This document shows, piece after piece, positions 38,611-49,671 of a stretch of 64,000 bases of DNA. The stretch comes from Lunularia cruciata (lineage: Eukaryota; Streptophyta; Marchantiopsida; Lunulariales; Lunulariaceae): NCBI GenBank assembly GCA_948567375.1, contig OX419755.1, positions 25,436,517 to 25,500,516 of the forward strand, read 5' to 3'. The notes under the pieces were generated by a model that was not told the DNA's origin, ran no database searches, and worked only from the letters and a program-made list of their open reading frames with translations. A program made the translations under genes and the position numbers. Within the stretch, counting starts at the first letter, position 1; each line of letters opens with the position of its first letter.

Positions 38611-39250
38611 GACGCAACGTCCTCGTTGTGCAACTATTGCTCAAACGCTTGCACCAACATTGGTGCATGTGTCAAATTGGCAGCTGGCTCCCAAGTTGCT
38701 TCAGAGAGGAGTTAATCTTTCCATTGTACTAGATAATCCACCCATAAATGGCAAGTACTACGTATGCATTTTTGGAGAATACGCTCTACTTCATATTCCT
38801 CCATGCCATCAATGAGTGTTGGACAAGGTCAAATGTCTTCTGTGGAATGACATTGGCCCGATTGTGGAGCATATCTGCGTAGTAGGGAAACATGGAAAAC
38901 TAGATGGATCTTCATGTGTGGTGGTAGCCCAAGGTGTTAGGCCACAACGCCGACTTGACAAAGAATCAAGAAAGGCCCAATAAAGCAAGGTTTGAGCTTA
39001 CGAGGTCCAACTAATGTGAGGTTGGTGTTGATAGCTACACTTGATCCCCAACATTGAAGTCCATGTGCTTATGGTGTGCATCATCATACTGCTTCTGTCA
39101 ATTTTGTGCAATCTGTAATCTGTGCTTGGCGCTCTCTACACCTTGTTGGATTCTAGAAACAAATGTGTTGACTGCATCAACCTTGGTAACCATTGGATGT
39201 ATCTTCATCAAGCTAGAAGGTGTGAAGGGATGCTCACCATACATGAGAAA
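38611..39250 (-). pseudogene. Integrase C-terminus and chromodomain, chromovirus 2
   Basis: The minus strand at about 38830-38650 reads YLVQWK, then EATWEPAANL, matching the chromodomain of chromovirus 1, with a stop between these motifs. The upstream part matches the GPY/F-like and linker region. Confidence 0.8.
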
Positions 39251-39259
39251 GAACGGAGT

Positions 39260-39880
39260 GACCTAGGTGGATGCATTCACTGAATTGTTGTAAGCAAATT
39301 CCACCAATGGGAGTAGGGTGTCCCACCTCTCTTGCTCTTCTAAGGTGAAGCCACATAACATGTCTTCAATTGTGCAATTAGCCCGCTCTATTTGTCCATT
39401 TGTTGTGAGTGGTAAGTTGTGGACATGGCCAACTTTGTTGAAGAAACCAAAGAGTGTTTGCCAAAACAAATTGGTGAATTGAGTGCCTCTTTTGGTGATG
39501 ATTACTCAAGATAAGCCATGGTGAGAGAAGACTGCATCTAAGTATAATTGAGCTAGTTGTGGAGCGGTCACATCCTTGGTGGTAGGGCATACATGAATCA
39601 TTTTGCTAAGCCGGTCCACAAAGACCATGATGGAGTCAACTTTGAGGTAGTCTTGGGTAGTTCACAAACAAGATCTATACTCACTTGTTCCCAACGTTGG
39701 ATAGGAGTGGGGAGAGGTTGAAAGAGCCCTACAGGATCTTGATTAGAAGCTTTGTTTTGTTGAAAAAGTAGGCAGTTGTGCATGTAGTCCATCACGTCAT
39801 TGCTCATCTTGGGCCAATAGTAATGGCATTGGACTACATCCAAGGTCTTGTTCACTCCAACATGACCTGCAATGGCCAAA
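39260..39880 (-). pseudogene. Integrase of chromovirus 2
   Basis: Zinc finger region AIAGHVGVNKTLD...HYYWPKM (from 39879) and core up to AYNNSVNAST (to 39263), over two frames. The first Asp (IDLV) and the Glu (GQIERANC) remain. The second catalytic Asp in ITDRGTQF reads Lys. Inactive. Confidence 0.85.
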
Positions 39881-40170
39881 TCATGATATTCCGCTAGAAT
39901 GGTGGTGCGTAATTTTGGGACATTTGGGATCCATAATCTGCCATCACAAAAGTTGAGTCCTTGGGTGCTAGTGATGCCTTTGGATGATTGTGCTTCTACA
40001 ATCTATAGATCAGTTTTTGTAGCAACCAAAATCTTTGGCCAGAATTCCGGGTTAATCTTAACCTCTGCCACAAAGTTGTTTGCCATTGGCATACGAGTGA
40101 ATGCATCTGCAAGTTGCTTCTTACCTTCCACATAGGTGATTGTCATATTGAAGCGTTGGTGCCACTCTGC

Positions 40171-41340
40171 CTACCAAATTTGGTGATGAGATAGATCCTT
40201 TTGCAACTCGAGGTAGACTAGAGATTTGTGGTCCGTCTCTACTACAAATGCCTTCTTGCCTAGATATTGCTTCCAATGCTTGGTTGCAAGCACAATAGCC
40301 AACTCTTCTTGTTCTGTGGTGTGGTAGTTGCGCTCTTTTGGTAACAACTTTTGAGAGAAATATGCAATTGGATGCCATGCGTCATGCCACTCTTGTTGTA
40401 GGACTGCTCTTATTGCTACGCCTGATGCATTTGAAGCCAACTTGATTGGATGTTTTAGGTCATACCACTTCAAGATTGGTGCATGTAGCAAGGTGGCTTT
40501 CAATTCTTGAAAGGCCAACTCTTGTGCGGTTCTCCATGTCCACTTCTTCCCCTTGCCAAGTAGTGCAATTAAAGGTTGTGCAACCTTGGAGAAGTCCTTG
40601 ACAAATCTACTATATAATCCTATCAACCCCAAGAAGCTCTTGAGTTGAGTCTGATCTTTTGGGGCACTCCATTTTTAAATTACCTATATTTTATCCGTCA
40701 ATACTTGAATGCCCTCTGCACTTACTCTATACCCCAAGTAGTCTACTTCAGACTTGCCAAACTTGCACTTTGAAATTTTGGCATACAATTGATTCTGTCT
40801 TAGAATCAGGAGGAATTCTTGTAGATGTTATTTGTGTTTTGTCATTGTGCTACTATATACCAAGATATTGTCTAAGAAGATGATAATAGAATTATCCAAG
40901 TATGGACAAAATATGTCATTCATTAGACTCATGAAAGTGGCAGGTGCATTGATGAGGCCAAAAGGCATCATAAGATACTCAAAGTGGCCATACTTGGTTT
41001 GAAAGGCAATTTTGTACACATCCTCCTTTGCAATTGAACCCCTCTGCAAGTACAATTTGGTGAAGTATCTTGCTCCATGGAGTTGATCAAACAGGTCATC
41101 CATGCAAGGTAAGGGGTTTTTGTTCTTCATTGTTTGTTGATTGAGACCTTGATAGTCAATGCACGTGTGCATTGTACCATCTTTCTTCTTCACAAACAAT
41201 AGCCCCATATGGTGATATGCTAGGTTAGATGAACCCTTTATGTAGCATCTCCTCAATTTGAGTCTTACACTCCTCCAACTCATGAGGTGATAGGCGATAT
41301 GGGGCCTTTCAAGGAAGTGTCTTCCTTGAGAGTGTCTCAA
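40171..41340 (-). pseudogene. RT and RNase H of chromovirus 2
   Basis: RT (about 41340-40820) keeps [11 protein letters not shown] and [12 protein letters not shown], but the catalytic pair reads FLDNIL instead of FLDDIL. RNase H (40632-40171) has ASNASG where the first catalytic Asp is expected. Frame changes occur near 40640-40820 and at the RNase H/connection end. Both activities should be dead. Confidence 0.88.
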
Positions 41341-43100
41341 TTTTATGATCTACTCTCCTTTTTGGTGGTAATCCTAAGGGTAGATCATCATGAAAGATAT
41401 CTTGAAACTCATCCACCACATCCTTCAATTTCTCAAGAATTTGTCCATCAAGTTGTGCACTCTGGACTTCTCTTATTAACCCATGAAACATCTATCGGTC
41501 TTACATACAATTGTTGCCCCTATGACATATAGAGACAGTTCTTGCCTATGTGATTTTCTTTAACTCCAATGATTGACCATTGGTGGGTTCTCACTACTTT
41601 CTTCCTCCAATCTACCATAGAGTTGTAATGCTCCATCCATGGCATGCCTAAGATTGTATCATAACAAGCTAATTTTATCACTTGCCACTCAATTGCTTCC
41701 TAATATTCTCCTACAGAGAGTGTTACCCGTCTAGGTAATGATTCAATCCTCTCTATTTGCTTGTTAGGTATCTCTACTTGTTCACTCTCATCTCTCTCTA
41801 GATCCATTCCCAATCTTATTGCAAGCGAGACAAGAAATTCTCTATTGCTCTCGGATCTATTAATACTTTCACTTGATTACCTTCTAGGACTCCATTCAGG
41901 ACAATCAATTGTGAGGTTGCCTTTTGGGATCTTTGTGTGTTTGTCTTCTTCCTTCCCTCACTTCTATGCTTCCTTATTGAGCTAGTAAGGCCACGAGGTA
42001 CATTTATTGGCAATCTTTGTTTTTTGAAGTGATTTCCACCTCCTCCTCTTCTATGCGCCTCTCTATGTTGTTTAGAGATTGCATGTATGAAGGCCAAGGG
42101 CCTCTAGGGAAACAAGCCTGACAGTTCATAGATATGTGCCCAATACGGCCACAATTATAACAACGGTGTTGTTCTTCTTGAGTTCCTTCTCCTTGTGGGA
42201 CTCCATCTCTTCATTCTTCTATTCGTCCATGCTCCCCTTGAAGCGGTTGTGCTCCTTGATCTTGAAATCAAAGGTTGCCCAATTCTATTGGTATTGGTCC
42301 ACCTATGTGTGGCATTTTTGCCCAATAATGTTGAGGTGGAACTACTCCTTCACCTGCATCCAATGCTCCGGCTATTCTCTATGCACAAGCAATGGCTTCA
42401 AATACCGTGTGAGGATTTTGCACCATGACTTCTTGGTGAATCTGCTCCTTCAACCCTTGTTTAAAATTGTTGATAGCCTCTGTTGTACTCATGTCAGTTA
42501 TTGCGACTTGTAGATCTAGAAATGCCTCTACATACTCTTATATGTTGTTCTTCTGTCTCAATCTCCATAGTTAGATTTAGGCCATCTGCATAGAATCCAC
42601 CAATTAGAAAGTCTTAAGCAATCCTTCTTGCATTGTTGTCCACGTGATCTCCTTTCTCTCTGCCAATATGGATTTTTCCCAAGCATCATACCATGTGAGT
42701 GCTTTATCAATCAAGTACCCACATGCAAACACGCTTGTAGCATGCTTCGTGATCTCTGTTAAGAACAATCAGAAATATAGATTCATTCTTGATATCCAAT
42801 TTTCCACTTCTCCCATTGTACGCTGCCCCTTGTAAGGCTTGATGTTGTAAGTCTTCTTCATCCGGAGTAGCAATGTGGTTTCATCATTGATAGGGTTTGT
42901 AGGCATGGGTGCCTCTCCAAGTACTTTAGTTGTAGGTACTAGGTTTTGAGATGGCTGTTGTTCTTGCATTGCTTGATCGTTCGTGAGGATCTACACTTGA
43001 CTTTGTAATGTCTCAATGGTCATCTTAATCTCTCAAAATTCATTCAACATCCCTTGCATTCCTTGCACCAACTCTTGCAATTGCGGATCCATGGTTCTTG
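41309..43100 (-). pseudogene. Gag and protease of chromovirus 2
   Basis: On the minus strand from about 43093: MDPQLQELVQGMQGMLNEF, then capsid-like WISRMNLYF and LRQKN, then CYNCGRIGHIS knuckle at about 42160, then protease with DPRA in place of the DSGA/DTGA active site (about 41850). Stops are frequent. The conserved stretch to 41309 leads into RT. Confidence 0.85.
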
Positions 43101-43129
43101 CAACACTCAATTGCTAATGTATATGTCAA

Positions 43130-43590
43130 TACAGAGTCAATATGATCACTCTGGAAGGTGCACAAACTATCGGAACTACCATTGGGACCTCAGAAACTAT
43201 CACTCATTGATAATACTCCTCACCAAAATTCCTAATCACAAAATCTCTAAACATCACTTTCGGTCTCACAACATAACGGATTTCTACTTGAGTGTTGAAA
43301 GGGAGAGGATTTGGAACATTCACATCCATATTATCATAATAGAATGTAGATTGTCAAATCCCACTCTCTGCTATATATCACCATAGGTAGAATCACCAAG
43401 TTTGGTGAGTTCATCACATGTCCATGAATTCTGCACCAAAGTGATAAACTAGCAATACCCTCATTTTCTCACGTTGGATGTACATAACCTTGATGTGGAA
43501 TGGATTTGAGAATGGAAAGCTAGGTGCAGGAAATTATCCTCCCAGTGCATCCATCCCGTCCGCTCTCTAAGGTCCTTCCTAAGTTTAGCA
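43130..43590 (-). pseudogene. Extra leader ORF of chromovirus 2
   Basis: Homologous to 25788-26226: FPFSNPFHIKVMYIQRE, then YHFGAEFMDM, then a small deletion that shifts frame in the DRVM motif. The second module follows, up to the Gag start. Confidence 0.7.
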
Positions 43591-43694
43591 ATTACTCTAT
43601 GTTCTCCACCTCAAATTACTCAGTTTCAGTGGTTCGTGCTCTTCCAAGAGGGGTGATCCACTCTCTTGGAATAAAACACTTTCTCTGATACCAT

Positions 43695-44421
43695 TGTAAT
43701 ACTCCGAGGACAAGAGAGAAAACATAGATTTCACACTCAATCATTTGATGCCCCAAAGGAGCACCTTCTCTTTATTATATAGACCAAGAGGATCTCCTCC
43801 AAGGAAGCTCCGCCATAGGATTAGGCACAGATAGGTGACATGTCAGCAAGCTCCACCCTTGGATTACTTACTTGGATGGGTGACATGTCAGTCCAGGTCC
43901 TATCTGGTTGGTCAAACAAGCTTTGACCAAAGAGAATCTTTTAAGGGAATCTTCCTATAGGAATCTCAGAATCATGTGGGTAAGGTACCATTGGAAAGCT
44001 CTAAATGAGACAAATCCAAAGGGGAGGGAAGGCCAACCTTTTTTCCACCAGGGAGCTGCACATTTTTTAGGTCTAATTCATCCGTTTAGGCCTCCAAAAT
44101 TGCCTTTAAAGATTTCAAGCATATTTTGGTTCCTACTCTATTAGTAAAAGTCCCCTTTTGGTGATACCTCTTTCTGGTCTGTTTAGTCCATCATGTGTAA
44201 CATCCTTCCAAATATTACCAAACTAATTTTCACCTTTAAATCATATGACTAGCTATTGATTCTAAGGTTTTCAAGTCTATTTTGGTTTTTGCCCTATTAG
44301 TAGAAGTACTCTTTTGTACTCTTTCTATCTGATCTATTTTGACCATCATGTATAACATCATTCCAGATGTTACCAAACCAAATTTCACATCTAGATCATA
44401 TGGCTAGCTCTTGATATTACA
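43695..44421 (-). repeat. 5' LTR of chromovirus 2
   Basis: 727 bp with the same ~156-bp internal duplication as its 3' partner. The primer site TGGTATCAGAGA follows on the minus strand at 43693-43682. Confidence 0.92.
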
Positions 44422-44426
44422 ATAAT

Positions 44427-44765
44427 CCAATATTTGGCCATAATGGTGTGTTGCCATGCAAAACCATTCACCCTCTGTTTTGCCAGGCACAAAAGAAGCT
44501 ATCCTCAACAATTCCCTAATGGTTGTTCAGATTGTGAATCCAAAGGAGAGTTTATAGGTCTTGGATCTGCATCCAAAAGTGAGACTCTTGCCCTACAACA
44601 AGGTACTTGACCTCCCATTGCTAAAAAAAACTTGCCCTTTTGGAGTAAAATTCCTCTACCTCCAATCAATTTCTTGGTTGCCGTAGGGCGGCATAGATCA
44701 TTTCCCACACCATAAACTACAAAACCATTGTTTAGTTGATTGATAGAAGGAGCATTTGCACTCAA
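44427..44765 (-). pseudogene. Unknown frame, right flank of chromovirus 2
   Basis: 86 open codons from Met at 44765 (SANAPSINQLNNGFVVYGVG, later LDADPRPINSP) to a stop at 44505. Open text then continues to the insertion point (LLLCLAKQRVNGFAWQHTIM). No family recognised. With 37200-37899 it may be one gene cut by the retroelement. Confidence 0.3.
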
Positions 44766-44886
44766 GATGGTAAATTTGAGTTTTGAGTTTAGAATTTGAA
44801 CGGTTGAGAGCGTGCATTTTGGATTTTGGATCCGCCAAAAATCAAGACCAACTCACCAAACCATGTGACCAAACTCTCAAGAAACC

Positions 44887-44928
44887 ATGATGGTCAGAAG
44901 AGGTTAGATCACCTCTTCTGACCATCAT
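44887..44928. repeat. Perfect 18-bp hairpin
   Basis: Arms ATGATGGTCAGAAGAGGT and its exact complement around a 6-nt loop TAGATC. Isolated, with no gene linked. Confidence 0.85.
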
Positions 44929-47179
44929 TTATTAAAATATGGCATTCCTAAACCTCCATAACATGGCGCCTGATTTTTATAAATGACTGCAACTTGGACA
45001 AAATACACCGTGACTGAATATATATATATAGCATTCATTTATTGTCATCCCATCTCTCTACAGAGTTCACTAAAAATAATTACGAATTTTGTTATTTATC
45101 CCATAAACATCCATCAAATCTATTTTTGAAACCCCTGCTGTGGAGATGGAACCCTTCCTGTTCTCCCATTTTACTGTGTGTCTCCATAATGGCCTGGTTT
45201 CAGACAGCCTCCTCTTCCCCATCTGGTTGAGATCAAGAGAAAAAAGAACCGTAACTTGATTTTTAAATCAGGCATTCCTAGCAATGGCATTCAAGGTTAT
45301 TCTCACTCAAGACTTAGGGATCTCATCGCTGTTGCTGACTACGTACTTTATCTACATAGTTTATCTATGTATTGATGGGGATTTAATAAAATAAATTGGC
45401 AATAATTATTCTTTAAGAAAAATTTTAAGAATTTGAAGTAGCCTTCATATCTTATGTGAATTGTTTGGCGAGACTGTAATCCAAAAAGTAAAAATAAATA
45501 TTGAATGGGTGACAACTTTCGAAGTGAACCTGGATATACCGTTGTGTCTGGCGCCTAAGAAGAGGGAAAAAATATTTTTCAAAACATCTATATTTTCTAC
45601 TAAGTTTACTAGCTTCACACCTTCAAAGTTGCCGATGTTCTTGAACTTTCTGGAACATGTTTCTTCACTTGAACGACCGCTGTGCTTGGATTAAGTATGC
45701 TTACCCCCGCACTTCTAGTTTGGAACTCGAAGTCTGACGAATCGGGCATAGCGGACCTCCCGCAATTTGAAAAAGGAATTTGAGATAATTCATAATTTGA
45801 CAAGTGTTCTATGATTATCTTCGATTAACTTGTCAAGAAGGGGGAACATATCAATTTAACAAATAAGCAGTATTCAGATAATCTGTTGTGCTATCACGCA
45901 GAAATTAGGATTCTTCCCCAATGAATATGTATACTTGTTAAGGTTCGCTTAAGAGAATTTTCATTCCCTACACTTAGTCACAAACCTTTTAAGATTAAGC
46001 TAATGATCCAAAGTAAAGAGATTATATGGGATAACGCCAATATTACAGAGTCTATGGACGTTTCAATAAAATAAACATCGTAGAGGGTATATTGGGTCTA
46101 CACAAGTGTTACACACAAACACCCATCGTCGAATATAGACTTTCTCTAGTTCATATGTACACAGTACGTATTAAAATTAAGATTCAGAGTTTAGTATTAA
46201 AAGCTATAACAAATTTTCAGCCTCTCTCTCCTCCTGTATATTATATAGGTAACCCATTTTGAATCAGTTCGCCCATCCTTTTTTAATGTTTCCATTTCTC
46301 CCTTCAACCTTGAAATCTTACATGAAGTTAACGTTTATATTTTTCAAAATATTCCTAGTTTTTATATCTTAAATGAAACTCTATAATTTGATAAGATGAC
46401 TGGTTAATACAGTTTTTATAATTTTTAATAGTAGTTAAAATTTCACATCAATCTTAAATTGAAGTTCCTACCTCACTATTCCCATTACCATTCATGACGA
46501 TGGAAAGGTCCTTATATTAGAAAACCAGCAACAATACCCATAAATAATACCCAATATGTGAATGAATATCATGGTCATATTTAATTTTAATATTGATTTA
46601 AAATTACACTGCAATAAATAATTAAACGAGTGTGTAAATATTATGATCATATCGACTTACTTTTAGCATTGATTTGGAATTGCACTACAATATGAACAAT
46701 TGAAAGAATAAAATGTTCAAATAGGAGTAAAGCTGCAATTTTTCTTTAGTATTAATCAATTCAAGTATATAAAAACTTGCCAACTAAATATTACTTCTTT
46801 CTCTGAGTCATTGTCTTTATTTATAGTACAATAAATTTTACGGTAGATATTATGTAATTCCTCAAGTAGGTAACATAAAGAATATTTTTATGCAAGTTAA
46901 TGTCCAAGAGCATCTTTGTCATGATTTTCTCAGAATGAAGTATAAAGTCAATAACAATATACATAGTTCACTTTAAGTATTTTTCATTTTATATATATAA
47001 AGAGATCTGGATATGTAACAGTTAACATGACCCAAATATATGTCAAAATCAAGAAGTTTGTCCTCCGAGTCGATACTCTAATTAACTTCATAATTTTTAT
47101 AGCTTTGGCAAGGTTAAGGCAGCTTTTGTAAGGCTAGTTGACTTACCCTCATGAAGCTAGCTTAAGCTCAATTTAAGCA
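44929..47179. other. AT-rich, no recognisable gene
   Basis: Several short open frames (such as 45461-45694 plus, 77 codons) without recognisable domains, plus short TA runs near 45017. I see no gene, LTR or RNA. Confidence 0.5.
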
Positions 47180-47405
47180 AAACCATTATTGATCAAATGG
47201 TAAATAAAGGGAGAAATTTCTGCAGTCTATTTTCTCAAATATGCATTAAAAGAGGTAATTGTAGTATAAATTATCTTCAAAGTGCTATTTTCATGGATCA
47301 ACATGGTAAAGAAAATTCATACTATAGCTACCTCTGTTAATGCATATTTGAGAAAATAGATCAGTGATGTCTCCCTTTATTTACCATATGATCAGTAATG
47401 GTTAG
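47180..47405. repeat. Foldback element: ~88-bp inverted arms, 50-bp spacer
   Basis: 47180-47268 and 47319-47405 are complementary at close to 90 percent (shared core CTATTTTCTCAAATATGCATTAA and ATGGTAAATAAAGGGAGA). It would transcribe into a long imperfect hairpin. It is compatible with a MITE or a young hairpin-RNA locus. Confidence 0.85.
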
Positions 47406-47504
47406 ATTGACCACGATATCAACATGAATATATCACTTCACCAAGTCTACTACTAGTACCACTTGAAAGTAGATATCTATGCAAAGAAGGCTACCGCAAA
47501 AAAA

Positions 47505-47590
47505 AAATTGAAGGATAGGAAGACCCCATCAAGCCCTACAAGGGAAGGAAGAAAAAGGTAAAATGGGGCTAAGCCCCACACTATGCCATA
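47505..47590 (-). repeat. Dispersed short repeat, inverted copy
   Basis: The minus strand reads GGGGCTTAGCCCCATTTTACC, then CCCTTGTAGGGCTTGATGGGG, then TCTTCCTATCCTTC, clearly the family seen at 15184-15350. It links the AT-rich part of the window to the PEX10 island. Confidence 0.65.
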
Positions 47591-47599
47591 CTCAATAAC

Positions 47600-48731
47600 A
47601 GCATTAGTTCTAAAAATTCCAGAACATAATATATCTCTTATTATCTACATCTTATCTTAAATAATACATATCAAAACAAGGTTTAGTAGACATACAAATT
47701 TACTTGATTACTTGATCGTTTTATTTGTTTTTAATGCTATACTACTTTAAGAATGAAAAAATAGAATAGGTAGTTTTTTATGATAAATAAAATCTAAAAA
47801 ATCATCAATCCAAAATATCCAATATCCAGGAAAATATCCAAAAAATGTTACATAATATATATAGAATCTCCAACTAGTCAAAGAACCACCACATTTTAAA
47901 CCTCACATACTCATACACAAATAAAAGAGATTTCAAAATCAATAGCTATAAAGTGATCTCATATTTGCAAGAGTAGGTCTTGAAATCCAAATATCTATTA
48001 TGTAATTTTCTACAATAATTTTTGTAGGAGAAGGGAATGAAGGTCACATGAGACATTGGAAAAAAAGAATAAGACTTGAATTTTGATATGTGTATTTAAC
48101 TCAAGTGACAATAGTATAAAAACATGATACCAAAAATCTTAATTTGTAATGTGAACTATTGAAACTCAATAAAATCAAAATTCAAAAGTAAAATCTGAAT
48201 AATTAATTATTTTTGAATTTTTATTTTTATTTTTAATTATGTTGAATTCATATAAAATTTACTAAGATCCAATTATCATTGAGTTTTTTTGTCATTTTAT
48301 AAACCTTAAAAAATTAAAATTTACCAAAATAGCTTAGCTAATCTTCATAATATAGAATAACTTACATGAATTACAGAATGAAATACCCTCAAAAATAAAA
48401 AAGAGTCTTTCAAAATTAAATAAGTTTAATAACCTAATATATAATAAACATAAATGAATATTTAAATTTATAATTAATTATATTCTAACTTGAATTTTGT
48501 ATTTTTTCTTATTTCCATCCTCTTAGGAATTAAAATCAGGAAGTTTCATTATACATGTAAAGGTAATAGAGGGAAAATATTGTGAAACTATATATGTGAT
48601 GAAACCATTAAAGACCTCAAGACTTTCAATCTTTTTTTCACTAAGTTGACTTATCTCAACATTTTGTAGTTTATAAATCAAATTGATGCTAATGATTTCT
48701 TATCTCTTGTTTCTTAAACCAAGACAACCAA

Positions 48732-48778
<47 letters not shown>

Positions 48779-49660
48779 CTCTCTCTCTCTCTTTCTCTAC
48801 TAAAACCCATAAATTTTTTATTAATATTTATTTATTTATTATATATTTATTGGTATAATTTTAAATCATAGTTCTAGAAAAGAAATATGCATCTCTATTT
48901 ATACTTTCATTAACTCCAGCATCATATTTAAATAACTAAAAAATTATGTTCTAAGCTTAATACATGATCATCCATAGAATTAAAACAAGAATTAACCCAA
49001 TATTGATTATGTCCACAAACTCTTATTAAGGAAATTATCTCAATATACTCTTATTATTATGTAAATTTAGACCCAACAATAACTAATTTGATGACAATGA
49101 TTGAATATGAATGAACTTGACTGTAAAAGAAAATGTAGTGATGTCAAAGATACAGAGATAGATAAAGATTTCAATACAATGTACTCCCAATCTTAATGAT
49201 AGCTCAATGTTGTGCTATTTTTACTTGAATTGGATAGAAAAATAATTCATTGTAAATTATATTATTGATTTCCTAACAAAGTTACTCACTCCATAGAATA
49301 TACTTTTCAATATCTTGAAAACCAAAGAAGGTTTTTGAAAACACTACTAGATTTATTTATATATCAGAAAGGTTTTTAAAAACCTTTTAAATATAATCTT
49401 ATCTTATTTCTTAGATACTTTTTGAAAAATCTTCTAAAATTTGGTTTTAATTGACATAAAAAGTACTAGATAAACTTGTTAAAAAAATTATATTATTATA
49501 CATTACCCTTATGCTAGCCATCTATTTCTTTGTGATATGCTTTATCAAACTCTTTAATAAAGCTTTCAGGATTGTGAACTTTGTACTTTGAATTCTAAAT
49601 ATTAGAGTGATAGATCCAATTAACCATATTCTTAGCAAGGAATTGGTCAAATTTTATGCT
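47600..49660. other. Very AT-rich, no gene; contains a TA/CT microsatellite
   Basis: No coding signal. A (TA)n run followed by (CT)n lies at 48731-48799. Short open frames here are compositional. Confidence 0.55.
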
Positions 49661-49671
49661 TGATATGATCC

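Larger units (their letters stand above)
37905..44421 (-). mobile_element. Chromovirus 2 (Ty3/gypsy), same family as chromovirus 1
   Basis: Full-length and inverted relative to chromovirus 1. Both LTRs begin and end with TGTAATAC-type termini, and the 5-bp target duplication ATAAT flanks it (37900-37904 and 44422-44426). It is 6517 bp. It has the primer site at 43693-43682, a purine tract at about 38608-38594 on the minus strand and the same domain order as chromovirus 1. Many stops occur, and key residues are lost in RT, RNase H and integrase. Confidence 0.94.

Noticed and set aside
39899-40135. Plus-strand frames inside 38-44 kb
   Set aside because: Antisense to the chromovirus 2 polyprotein.
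48683-48871. Open frame over the TA/CT repeat
   Set aside because: Coding potential is an artefact of the microsatellite.
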